Shown here one piece after another: positions 7,725 to 15,313 of a DNA stretch of 29,487 bases. How positions within the stretch are numbered: the stretch's first letter is position 1; the number at the start of each line of letters is the position of its first letter. The position numbers were made by a program, and so were the translations under genes. Below the pieces are notes generated by a model that saw only the letters and a list, made by a program, of their open reading frames with translations, ran no database searches and was not told where the DNA came from. This DNA comes from CAYLHS01 sp964383535 (lineage in GTDB: Bacteria; Actinomycetota; Acidimicrobiia; Spongiisociales; UBA4744): assembly GCA_964383535.1 (NCBI GenBank), contig CAYLHS010000022.1:1-29487 (forward strand), read 5' to 3'.

Positions 7725-8636
7725 TTACGGCTGCCCGCGAGAAGTACGGAGGTTGGTCTCGAACACCTGTGCCAGTCGCCGGGGAAGCCGGTCCGACGAC
7801 CATGCCATGTGCGGTGTGATCACGACATTCGGAAGATTCCACAGGGGCGATTCCTTCGGGAGCGGTTCGGTGTCGAAGACGTCGAGACCTGCGCCTCGCA
7901 GTTCACCGTCGGTCAGTGCGTGAACCAGGGCGGATTCGTCGATCGCCGAGCCCCGGCCGACGTTGACGAGCCATCCCTCTCCGAGAGCAGCCAGCTCCTC
8001 CGATCCGACGAGGCCGACCGTGTCGAGGGTGTGCGGAAGAGCGACGACAAGGGCATCGGCGGCCTCACAGATTGCGAGCGTCGATTCAGGACCCAGAACC
8101 AGCTTGGCGACGCCTTCGTACTCTGACGGTCGGCGTTTGGTGCCGATCACCTGCATGCCCAGGGCGGCCGCCCGCGTCGCCACATCTTCTCCGATGGCAC
8201 CCAATCCCAAGACCCCCAGGGTGCGTCCAGCGACCTCGTGGGCGGGGAGCGGCATCCAATTTCGAGAAGACGCGTTCCTCATCGCTGAACCGATTTGTCT
8301 CACCACTGTCAGCAGCAGAGCGATCGCGTGCTCGGCCACCGCGGGTGCGTGCGCGTTGCCCGCCGAAGTGAGTCGGATACCCCGTGCCCTCAACTCCCCG
8401 GCAGGGAACTGCTCCATGCCCGCCGAGATCGCCTGAACCCAGCGAAGGTTCTTGGCCATGAATCGGTCTTCCCATGCGAACGTCAGGAGGATTGTGGCCC
8501 CTGCGTTCAGGGCTGCGACGACGGCATCGGCGTCGACCGCCGGCTCGATCGTGACTCCCTCGACGAGAGCCAGCTCGGCCGGCAGTCCGGGTGGATGCAG
8601 CGGATGCAGGACCGCGGTTTCGACAGAACTCTCCAT
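7725..8636 (-). CDS. D-2-hydroxyacid dehydrogenase family protein
   Basis: A 303-residue NAD(P)-dependent dehydrogenase of the D-isomer-specific 2-hydroxyacid family. It has the Rossmann motif GLGAIG at 144-149 and the catalytic triad R228 (NVGRGS), E257 (DTEPLP) and H276 (ITPHMAW). Basic residues after strand 2 (GTKRRP) point to NADPH, as in hydroxypyruvate/glyoxylate reductases. I chose the ATG at 8636; the frame is open far upstream to 9107, but that part is antisense to the DUF1177 gene. It probably reduces a 2-keto acid or oxidises a D-2-hydroxy acid produced by the pathway. It is the first gene of the minus-strand block and divergent from DUF1177 over 43 bp. Confidence 0.9.
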   Translation of the reverse strand: MESSVETAVLHPLHPPGLPAELALVEGVTIEPAVDADAVVAALNAGATILLTFAWEDRFMAKNLRWVQAISAGMEQFPAGELRARGIRLTSAGNAHAPAVAEHAIALLLTVVRQIGSAMRNASSRNWMPLPAHEVAGRTLGVLGLGAIGEDVATRAAALGMQVIGTKRRPSEYEGVAKLVLGPESTLAICEAADALVVALPHTLDTVGLVGSEELAALGEGWLVNVGRGSAIDESALVHALTDGELRGAGLDVFDTEPLPKESPLWNLPNVVITPHMAWSSDRLPRRLAQVFETNLRTSRGQP

Positions 8637-8679
8637 GACCACCCCATACAATACGGGACAGAGTCTCGGGAGGTTGCTC
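8637..8679. promoter_or_regulatory. Divergent promoter spacer between hydroxyacid dehydrogenase and DUF1177
   Basis: Only 43 bp separate two divergent genes. TACAAT (8647-8652) fits a plus-strand -10 box, and the overlapping reverse complement TATTGT (8648-8653 read on the minus strand) fits a minus-strand -10 box. GGGAGG at 8668-8673 is the ribosome site of the plus-strand gene. The minus-strand transcript would have a very short leader. The -35 elements would lie inside the opposing genes and were not assigned. Confidence 0.35.
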
Positions 8680-9597
8680 ATGGCACTACAGCGGGTCCTC
8701 GAGTCGATCGATCTGCTCGATGGCTGGACGGATGGGGAGACGGTCGCAACGGCCCTGCGAGCGCGCGGTCTGGAGGTCGTGGCCACCGAAGTCGATGATG
8801 CGACGACGTTTCTCCGTGTAGCGATTCCGGGTTTCGATGGCCAGACGGTCGGAGGAACAGCGCCCACGACGGGGATTGTCGGTCGCTTGGGTGGTGTGGG
8901 AGCCAGGCCCGACATCGTCGGGATGGTGTCCGATGCGGACGGGGCCGTCGCGGCGGTCGCGACCGCAATGGAACTTGCCGTGATGGCCGGTCGCGGGGAC
9001 CGGCTGCCGGGCGACGTGCTCGTCACGACCCACATCTGTCCCGATGCCCCGACGCAACCGCATCGGCCCGTTCCATTCATGGGCACTCCCGTTCCGATGG
9101 CCACCATGAACGACTACGAGGTGGACCCTGCGATGCAGGCGGTGCTCTCCGTCGATGCGACAAAGGGAAACAGGGTCTTCAACAGGCGGGGATTCGCGTT
9201 CACCCCGACCGTCAAGGAGGGGTTCATACTCCCGGTCGCACCCGGACTGATCGACCTCTACGAGTGGGTGACGGGGCGTAGAGCGGCCGTGCTCCCGCTC
9301 TCGACCTATGACATCACCCCTTACGGCAACGGGCTGTACCACCTCAACAGCATCTTGCAGCCTGCCGTTTCCACATCGGCACCGGTGGTCGGCGTTGCCC
9401 TCACTGCAGAGACCGCCGTTCCCGGGACCAGCACCGGTGCCAACCATCCGAACGATCTCGGCGAGGCCGTTCGCTTCTGCATCGAAGCGGCGAAGGCATT
9501 CGGTGCAGGCACGATCGAGTTCTACGACGCCGCCGAGTTCGAGAGGGCCGTGTCGCTCTACGGGTCGATGACCCGACTTCAAGGAGGTGGATCATGA
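8680..9597 (+). CDS. DUF1177 family protein
   Basis: A 305-residue protein that I recognise as DUF1177 from its strongly conserved blocks: GGTAPTTGIVGRLGGVGARP, SDADGAVAA, LPGDVLVTTHICPDAPTQPH, PFMGTPVPMATMN, ATKGNRV and DITPYGNGLYHLNSILQP. The many conserved His, Asp and Asn residues suggest an enzyme, possibly a metal-dependent one, but no reaction is established to my knowledge. The ATG at 8680 has GGGAGG six bases upstream; an open extension to 8452 is antisense to the dehydrogenase gene. It is translationally coupled (ATGA, 9594-9597) to the HapK-like gene, so the two products probably act together. It has no signal peptide and should be cytoplasmic. Confidence 0.85.
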   Translation: MALQRVLESIDLLDGWTDGETVATALRARGLEVVATEVDDATTFLRVAIPGFDGQTVGGTAPTTGIVGRLGGVGARPDIVGMVSDADGAVAAVATAMELAVMAGRGDRLPGDVLVTTHICPDAPTQPHRPVPFMGTPVPMATMNDYEVDPAMQAVLSVDATKGNRVFNRRGFAFTPTVKEGFILPVAPGLIDLYEWVTGRRAAVLPLSTYDITPYGNGLYHLNSILQPAVSTSAPVVGVALTAETAVPGTSTGANHPNDLGEAVRFCIEAAKAFGAGTIEFYDAAEFERAVSLYGSMTRLQGGGS

Positions 9598-9908
9598 GTA
9601 CTCGTGTCTTCTTCTTCAACCGGCTGCGCGATGGGGTGGAGCCCGAGGCATACGAGGAGTGGGTCCGAACCGTCGACTATCCCTTCGCCCGAGGCATTCC
9701 GGCCATCGTCTCCTATGAGGTGGTCCGGATCGAGGGTCCACTGCGGGATTCGGGGGTGGACTACGACTACGTCGAGGTGGTAGAGGTCACGGACGTCGAC
9801 GACTACCGTCGAGATCTCTCCGAGCTGCTCGGGCGAGAAGCATTCGTGGCCGAGCTGCGTTCGTTCGTCGGGCCCGCCGACGCGGTGTACGGCACGACGA
9901 TCGAATAG
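9594..9908 (+). CDS. HapK / RedY-like small protein (dimeric a/b barrel type)
   Basis: A 104-residue protein that resembles the REDY-like HapK family, named after proteins from prodiginine clusters. The pattern is VFFFNRLRDGVEPEAYEEWV near the start, then VDYPFARGIPAIVSYEVVRI and a C-terminal AVYGTTIE, consistent with a ferredoxin-like dimeric a/b barrel. There are no prodiginine genes nearby, so a different role is expected here, perhaps a small isomerase, cyclase or accessory subunit acting with DUF1177. AAGGAGGTGG (9581-9590) is one of the best ribosome sites in the window, and the ATG overlaps the DUF1177 stop as ATGA. The family call rests on pattern memory and is moderately sure. Confidence 0.65.
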   Translation: MSTRVFFFNRLRDGVEPEAYEEWVRTVDYPFARGIPAIVSYEVVRIEGPLRDSGVDYDYVEVVEVTDVDDYRRDLSELLGREAFVAELRSFVGPADAVYGTTIE

Positions 9909-9941
9909 CGGCAGCACCCTCGAGCATCTGTCGAGACTGCC

Positions 9942-9968
9942 GGACGACCTCCCCGAACGGAGGTGTCC
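9942..9968. terminator. Possible bidirectional terminator hairpin between convergent genes
   Basis: GGACGACCTCC (9942-9952) can pair with GGAGGTGTCC (9959-9968) with one bulged G and a 6-nt loop. It sits 33 nt after the HapK-like stop and 47 nt from the convergent Mo-subunit stop at 10016. There is no T tract, which is common for actinobacterial terminators but leaves the call uncertain. Confidence 0.4.
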
Positions 9969-10015
9969 TGGGGCCGGGACCGGCGACTCGGCTACCTCGA
10001 TGCTCAGGTGCGCGA

Positions 10016-12316
10016 TCAGGTGTCGGAATGCAGGGCTTCCCAGATTCGCTGGGCCGTCAGCGGAGTCCGGGTCACCTGCACGCCTACGGCGTCGTAGATC
10101 CCGTTGGCGATGCAGGCGGTTGGCGCGATGATGCCCGTCTCGCCAACCCCCTTGGCGCCGTAGGGGCCGGTGGGTGAAGGTCGTTCAACCAGGATCGTCT
10201 CCACTTCGGGCACGTCGACGATGGTCGGGACCTTGTAGTCGGTGAGATTGGGATTGGCGACAACGCCATCGCGGTAGGAGAGCTCCTCGAAGAGCGCCTG
10301 GCCGATTCCCTGCACCGCGCCTCCGGATAGCTGACCTTTCGCGTAGAGCGGGTTGATCACCTTCCCGACGTCCTGGACGACCAGGTATCGGTGGAGGGTT
10401 GCTTCGCCGGTATCGGCGTCGACTTCGATCTCGCATGCGTGCGTGCCGAAACTGGGAGTGTTGAAGACGCCGAAGACCGCTCCTTCGACCGCAGCCTCGT
10501 CGAATGCCGTCGGTGGTTGGAGGTGCGATCCGCGGCCCAGCAGACCCCCTCGGGACGCTCCCAGTCGTGCTACTTCACTCAGCTCCAGCGCACGTGTCGG
10601 GTCGTCGCGGCTGCGTATCTGCTTGTCGGCGAGCTCGAGTCTGTCGGGGTCGATACCGAGCTCGCCGGCCGCCACTTCGAACATCTGGCTTTTGAGATCT
10701 GCCGTTGCTTTGATGACGGCGTTGCCTATTTGCACGGTGGTTCGGCTGCCTTGGGCTCCGAAGTCGTAGGGAGTGACTTCTGTATCTGCGGAGATGAGTT
10801 GTAGCTCCTCGGGATCGATACCCAGCTCGCCGGCGCAGATCTGTGCGACTCCCGCGGTGAGCGCGCCGGTGCCGATCTCGGTGCCTCCAACGGCGAGCAC
10901 GAACGATCCGTCTTCATCGAGTCGGATGTATGCGGATGATGCGCCTCCTGTGGTGGTCCACCAGGAACATGCCAGCCCTTTGCCGCGACCGTGCTGACGT
11001 GGTTCGGTCCATCCGATGGCCTCGGCAGCCACTTTGAGGGTCTCTTTCAGCGAAACGCTGTTCAGAACCTGTCCGGTCGGCCCCAGGTCACCATCCTCTA
11101 CTGCGTTCATCATTCGCAGGTCGAAGGGGTCGATGTCGAGACTCCGGGCGATCTTGTCGATCTGCGACTCGCCCGCAAACACCGCTTGCGGCGCTCCCGG
11201 GGCCCGGTAGGAGCCACAATTGGCTTTGTTGGTGTACACGGCCATCGCGTCGATCGACAGCGCCTTCCAGCGGTATGGGCCGGGCAGCGCGAGGAGCCCG
11301 ACCGACACGATGCTGGGCGACGACGCCGAGTAGGCACCCGAGTCGTAGTGAATGACACCTTCGCGGGCCAGGAACCGTCCGGTCTCATCCACCGCAGTTC
11401 GAAGAGAGACCCTTGCTCCGGTGCGTGGTGAGGTGGCAATCATCTCTTCGTCACGCGTGAATCGCATCTTGACGGGGCGGCGCGTTCTCTGAGACAGCAA
11501 GACGCAGTAGGGCTCGACACCGGCGTATAGCTTGCCTCCAAACCCACCACCGACGCCGGTGATCGTCACCCTGATCTTGCCCACGGGGATGTGCAGAATG
11601 TCGGCGAGGTCCTGGCGGAGACCAAATGGGTATTGGTGACTCGACCAGACGTGGACGTTGCCGTCGGAGTCGAACTCGGCGATTGCCACCCGGCCTTCGA
11701 GCGACACCTGGTGAACCATCGAGACGTCGTAGTGGTCCTCAAAGACGTGAGGGGCAGCGGCGAAGGCGGATGCCACATCGCCCCGCTTGAGGCTGGCATG
11801 GCTCATCACGTTGCCGTTTCGGCGAACCAGCGGCGCCGCCCAGTAGGACTCCCAGTTGGGATGGATGAGTGGTGCACCATCGGCGAGCGCTTCGCCGGTA
11901 TCGTGGATGATCGGTAGGGGTTGGTATTCGACCGTGATGAGGCGGCATGCCTCTTCCGCGATCTCTTCGGTGTCGGCGGCAACCGCGGCGACCGGCTCCC
12001 CGTGGTAGCGGACGCGCTCGTGAGCAATGATCGGCTCGTCGCGGATGAGCCGGCTCGCCAGGAAATCGACGGTGTCCTCCCCGGTGATGACGGACCGTAC
12101 TCCTGGCAATGCGACCGCGTGGGAGATATCGATGCTACGGATGATGCCGTGGGGTATCTCGGAACGGCGGAGCCGTCCCCACAACATTCCTGGTCTGATC
12201 GCATCGGCTCCGTACTCGAAGGTGCCGGCCACCTTGTCCCGCCGGTCGAGACGGGGCGATGACGTCCCGATGATCCCGGGTGGAGCTGTCTCGACGATCT
12301 TGGTCGGGGTTCTCAC
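10016..12316 (-). CDS. Xanthine dehydrogenase-family Mo-cofactor-binding (large) subunit, trio 2
   Basis: A 766-residue molybdenum hydroxylase catalytic subunit. It has the hammerhead domain (about 28-135), GGGFGGK at 256-262, the active-site loop YTNKANCGSYRAPGAPQ, and GPYGAKGVGE with the catalytic Glu near 726. The loop differs from that of trio 1 (CGSYRAPG against TGAMRGVAG), so the two enzymes probably have different substrates. It is not a form I CO dehydrogenase, as AYxCSFR is absent. The GTG start at 12314-12316 overlaps the stop of the [2Fe-2S] gene as GTGA. The frame is open to 12673, but that extension is antisense-like sequence within the small-subunit gene. The C-terminus ends in WEALHSDT, as is typical of complete family members. 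Confidence 0.93.
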   Translation of the reverse strand: MRTPTKIVETAPPGIIGTSSPRLDRRDKVAGTFEYGADAIRPGMLWGRLRRSEIPHGIIRSIDISHAVALPGVRSVITGEDTVDFLASRLIRDEPIIAHERVRYHGEPVAAVAADTEEIAEEACRLITVEYQPLPIIHDTGEALADGAPLIHPNWESYWAAPLVRRNGNVMSHASLKRGDVASAFAAAPHVFEDHYDVSMVHQVSLEGRVAIAEFDSDGNVHVWSSHQYPFGLRQDLADILHIPVGKIRVTITGVGGGFGGKLYAGVEPYCVLLSQRTRRPVKMRFTRDEEMIATSPRTGARVSLRTAVDETGRFLAREGVIHYDSGAYSASSPSIVSVGLLALPGPYRWKALSIDAMAVYTNKANCGSYRAPGAPQAVFAGESQIDKIARSLDIDPFDLRMMNAVEDGDLGPTGQVLNSVSLKETLKVAAEAIGWTEPRQHGRGKGLACSWWTTTGGASSAYIRLDEDGSFVLAVGGTEIGTGALTAGVAQICAGELGIDPEELQLISADTEVTPYDFGAQGSRTTVQIGNAVIKATADLKSQMFEVAAGELGIDPDRLELADKQIRSRDDPTRALELSEVARLGASRGGLLGRGSHLQPPTAFDEAAVEGAVFGVFNTPSFGTHACEIEVDADTGEATLHRYLVVQDVGKVINPLYAKGQLSGGAVQGIGQALFEELSYRDGVVANPNLTDYKVPTIVDVPEVETILVERPSPTGPYGAKGVGETGIIAPTACIANGIYDAVGVQVTRTPLTAQRIWEALHSDT

Positions 12317-12795
12317 AGTGGCTCTCTCCCGCGTTGCATGGCAGCGTCGAGCACCGCCCAAACGATGTTGCCGTAGCCGGTGCAGCGACAGAGATTGCCG
12401 GCCAGTCCTTCGCGCACCTCCGCTGCCGAGGGGTTGGGTGATTGATCGAGCAGTCCGGTCGCCGCCATCACGAGCCCGGGTGTGCAGAACCCGCATTGCA
12501 CGGCGCCGAGATCGGCGAATGCCTGTTGGAGCGGTTGGAGTAGGCCGTCGTCCGACAAGCCCTCGATCGTGGTGATCTCGTGCCCTTGCGCCTGGGCCGC
12601 GAAGTAGATGCACGAGGTCACTGCGCGGCCGTCGATGAGGACGGTGCACGCTCCGCACTCTCCTTCTGCGCACGCTTCCTTGGTTCCCTGGAGACCCAAG
12701 TCGTCACGGAGCACATCGAGCAGGAAGGCCCCTGGAGTCACCTGGATCTGGTGGACCGCGCCGTTGACGCGAAGCTCGAGCGGGATGAGGGTCAT
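12313..12795 (-). CDS. [2Fe-2S]-binding (small) subunit of molybdenum hydroxylase, trio 2
   Basis: A 160-residue two-cluster iron-sulfur subunit. Ligands C42, C47, C50 and C62 form the ferredoxin-like N-terminal site, and C101, C104, C136 and C138 the helical C-terminal site (CGFCTPG and NLCRCTGY). All eight cysteines are intact and the length equals that of the trio 1 protein. It is coupled on both sides by 4-nt overlaps: ATGA with the FAD gene (12792-12795) and GTGA with the Mo gene (12313-12316). The three subunits should therefore be made in fixed ratio. It transfers electrons from the Mo centre to FAD in the cytoplasm. Confidence 0.95.
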   Translation of the reverse strand: MTLIPLELRVNGAVHQIQVTPGAFLLDVLRDDLGLQGTKEACAEGECGACTVLIDGRAVTSCIYFAAQAQGHEITTIEGLSDDGLLQPLQQAFADLGAVQCGFCTPGLVMAATGLLDQSPNPSAAEVREGLAGNLCRCTGYGNIVWAVLDAAMQRGREPL

Positions 12796-13682
12796 ATGCT
12801 GCTCCTACTGCGAGAGGCGGCGATGCGGATACCTCGTTCAACGAGCACTGGGACCATCGATCTCCGATAGGCGGCCGAAGCCCGCACGTCATCGATGGGA
12901 GTGCACACTTCCATGGCGGCCTCGGCCGCCTCGGCGATCAGCTGATCGGTGAGCGGGCGTCCCAGGAGCACCGTCTCGGATGCGGGTGCGCGGACCGTGG
13001 TCGGTGCAACCGATCCGAGACCGATTCCGGCGTCTGTGACCGTCCCGTCGTTGTCCGTGACGAGCCGTACACCGACGCAGACGATGCTGATCTCCATGGC
13101 GCGTCGTCGCCCGAGCTTGAGAAACGCCGAGCCGGTGTTCGGGCGTGGGGTCGGGATCCTCAGGCGCTGGATGATCTCGGCCGGTCCGAGTGCAGTAGCT
13201 CGATAGCCACGGAAGAACTGGTCGATGTCGATCGTTCGGGGCCCCTCCGGCCCGTACACGTCCAGCGCCGCTCCGAGTGCCACCATCACCGGGGGCACGT
13301 CGGCGGCGGGGGAGGCGTTGGCAAGGTTGCCGCCTATCGTGGCAACGTTGCGGATCTGCACCGAGCCGACGGTCCTGCACGCTTCGGCGAGCGCCACCAG
13401 GGCCGTTGCGAACAGCGGCGATTCTTCGATCCGGCGATGGGTGACACCGGCGCCGACCACCAGGTGATCTGATTCCTCCTTCAGAACCTGGATTTCGCCG
13501 ATGCTGTCGAGGCAGATGAGGTGGGCCGGCAGAGCCTGCCTTCGCCTGAGGACAACCCCCAGATCGGTACCCCCGGCCAGGTAGACGGCATCATCGCCGA
13601 GTGAGGCCTTGAGATCGACGGCTTCCGCCACGGTCGTCGGACGCGCGAACGAGGCCACAGAGGTCGCCGCGTGGGCCGTCAT
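12792..13682 (-). CDS. FAD-binding (medium) subunit of molybdenum hydroxylase, trio 2
   Basis: A 296-residue flavoprotein subunit. LAGGTDLGVVL (about 35-45) and TIGGNLANASPAADVPPVM are the FAD pyrophosphate and isoalloxazine motifs, and VRASAAYRRSMVPVLVERGI closes the C-terminal domain. GGAGG lies 7 nt before the ATG at 13682. It is the first gene of the second trio, preceded by a 201-bp spacer that contains an AT-rich promoter-like patch. It shares the family motifs of the trio 1 FAD subunit, but its sequence is clearly different, so the trios look like separate family members rather than a recent duplication. Confidence 0.94.
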   Translation of the reverse strand: MTAHAATSVASFARPTTVAEAVDLKASLGDDAVYLAGGTDLGVVLRRRQALPAHLICLDSIGEIQVLKEESDHLVVGAGVTHRRIEESPLFATALVALAEACRTVGSVQIRNVATIGGNLANASPAADVPPVMVALGAALDVYGPEGPRTIDIDQFFRGYRATALGPAEIIQRLRIPTPRPNTGSAFLKLGRRRAMEISIVCVGVRLVTDNDGTVTDAGIGLGSVAPTTVRAPASETVLLGRPLTDQLIAEAAEAAMEVCTPIDDVRASAAYRRSMVPVLVERGIRIAASRSRSSI

Positions 13683-13883
13683 CCTGATCCTCCGTCTCGG
13701 CTGAAGTGCATAATATATCGATTATCGGTGGCAGCAGAATGCGGCCATGGTGGGCTCATCGGTGCTGCCGACCCTTCACGGGCAAACCGGCTCGATGGCT
13801 CTTGGGGGGACGGAGGCCCGGCCTTCGATGCGGTCGAGCCCCGTACCCGAGTCGGGACGGTTTGACTCGAAGAGGTGAGACAG
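13683..13883. promoter_or_regulatory. Divergent control region between Mo-hydroxylase trio 2 and an NTF2-like gene
   Basis: This 201-bp spacer holds no gene that I can support. The AT-rich patch around 13708-13727 contains TATTAT on the minus strand, a good -10 box for the trio 2 operon about 28-33 nt before its ATG, and a small ATCGAT palindrome overlapping its upstream side. The rest (13740-13870) is GC-rich and shows no clear element. The -35 box was not assigned with confidence. Confidence 0.4.
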
Positions 13884-14303
13884 GTGAGTGAATCCGAGAC
13901 ACGGCGAGTGGTCGAAGCGCTGTACGAGGCCTACTTCGCAGATGATCCGGGAGGGATGCTTGCGACGATGGCCGACGATGTCGAGGTGCGCTTCCTCGGG
14001 AGGGGGACCTATCGAGGGATCGAGGAAGCGACTCGCTTCTTCACGTCCAACATGGCGATGCTCGTAGGGTTGGACTTTCGCATTCGAAGGCTCATCGTTG
14101 ACGGTGAATGGGCGGCCGCCGTCTGGGACGAGTCCGCCAAGACGATACACGGCGACGACTACGAGAACCACGGTGTGGATGTCTTCAGGGTCCAGAACGG
14201 CAAGATCACCGTGCTGCACGAAAACAACGACGTGCTGATCCACAGGGAAGCATTTCGCCGATCCCGTGACGTCACAGGAGCGGGAGAACCCTCTCAGCAG
14301 TGA
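13884..14303 (+). CDS. NTF2-like / SnoaL-like protein
   Basis: A 139-residue protein with the usual NTF2-fold layout: a helical start (ETRRVVEALYEAYFADDPGGM), the loop DVEVRFLGRGTYRGIEEATRFF, then the sheet strands LIVDGEWAAAVWDESAKT and VDVFRVQNGKITVLHENND. The family includes SnoaL-like cyclases and ketosteroid-isomerase-like enzymes. The call is structural, with no substrate. I prefer the GTG at 13884 because GAGGTG lies 6 nt upstream; the alternative GTG at 13875 has no ribosome site. Its 3' end overlaps the convergent oxidoreductase gene by 32 bp (14272-14303), so the last residues (beyond about 130) lie outside the core fold. Confidence 0.75.
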   Translation: MSESETRRVVEALYEAYFADDPGGMLATMADDVEVRFLGRGTYRGIEEATRFFTSNMAMLVGLDFRIRRLIVDGEWAAAVWDESAKTIHGDDYENHGVDVFRVQNGKITVLHENNDVLIHREAFRRSRDVTGAGEPSQQ

Positions 14304-15264
14304 GTCGAACGATGCTGTCCACGCGATCGCTGGGCATGGGGAACAGAGCCACCGAATCGGCTCCTGCGGCGTAGTACCTCGCGATCTTGGCCGCGCACTC
14401 CTCCGGAGTCCCGGAAATGGTCAAGTCCTCGATCCAAGAGTCCGGCATCTCCGCGACGAGGGCGTCGTACCCGCCGCGTTCCAGAATGGCACTCAGCTCG
14501 TCGGAGACCCCTTGCACATCTGTCAGAGTATTGGGCCCGTTGGACTTGTAGAACGCCAGCGGGGCCCGTACCGCCCGTCGGGCGGCGGCGCCGTCTTCGT
14601 CGACCGCGTAGATGGCGAACACGGTGATGCGATGGTCGTCGGATCGGCCGGCGGCCGCTCGTCCCTCGTCGATTCGTTCACGTGCCCAGCTGACGTACGT
14701 GGCGTTGGCTGCGACGCTCACGACGGTGCCGTCGGCAATCTCGCCCGAAAGCCTGAGCATCTTCGGTCCGATCACGCCCATGTGCACGGGAGTCGCCTCA
14801 GTCTCTGGGAAGACGAGTCGAATCCGATCGAATGTGAACACGCGACCTTCACGCGTGACTTCCTCACCACGCAGAAGCCGGCGCACTCCCGTGACGCACT
14901 CCCGCATCGCACCCAGCTGCGTGGGAGGACGAAGTCCCATCTGGGCGATCCACCCTGGAACGCCGAGACCGATCCCGGCGGTCAGTCGTCCCGGGAACGC
15001 CCGGCTGATGGTCGAGATCTCCATCGCGAGAAGCGCCGGGTGGCGGGCCACCGCCGACACGACCCCAAGTCCGACTCTGATCCGCTCGGTTGCTGCCAGA
15101 GCGGTCGTTGCAGCGGAGATCCCACCTGTGAAGAAGTAGTCCTCGGCCAGCCACAGCTCGTCGAACCCGCCTCGTTCGGCAGCTGCTGCGGCTGACTGGA
15201 GGTGCTCAGGAGCGATGGCGCTCCCCAGCACGAGGCCGATCGAGTTCGCGGATTGTCCGGCCAC
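14272..15264 (-). CDS. LLM class (F420-type) flavin/deazaflavin oxidoreductase
   Basis: A luciferase-like monooxygenase family protein of about 330 residues. The TIM-barrel landmarks are visible: FDELWLAEDYFFTG, TERIRVGLGVVSAVARHP, GRLTAGIGLGVPGW, TPVHMGVIGPKMLRLSGEIADG and the C-terminal GTPEECAAKIARYYAAGAD. The pattern ADG plus GTPEE is typical of F420-dependent members of actinobacteria, although FMN use cannot be excluded. The start is uncertain: GTG at 15264 gives the normal N-terminus (about ten residues before GLVLG), while the frame is open to 15372 inside the divergent gene. It may reduce or oxidise an intermediate of the neighbouring pathways. The 3' end overlaps the convergent NTF2-like gene. 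Confidence 0.82.
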   Translation of the reverse strand: MAGQSANSIGLVLGSAIAPEHLQSAAAAAERGGFDELWLAEDYFFTGGISAATTALAATERIRVGLGVVSAVARHPALLAMEISTISRAFPGRLTAGIGLGVPGWIAQMGLRPPTQLGAMRECVTGVRRLLRGEEVTREGRVFTFDRIRLVFPETEATPVHMGVIGPKMLRLSGEIADGTVVSVAANATYVSWARERIDEGRAAAGRSDDHRITVFAIYAVDEDGAAARRAVRAPLAFYKSNGPNTLTDVQGVSDELSAILERGGYDALVAEMPDSWIEDLTISGTPEECAAKIARYYAAGADSVALFPMPSDRVDSIVRLTAERVLPLL

Positions 15265-15313
15265 TTCTGTCTCAACCGTCCCTTCGTGATAGGTTGGTGT
15301 CTGGAGATCAGAG

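Noticed and set aside
9594..9908. HapK/RedY-like protein considered as evidence of a prodiginine gene cluster.
   Set aside because: No polyketide synthase, peptide synthetase, condensing enzyme or other red/pig/hap gene is present in the window.
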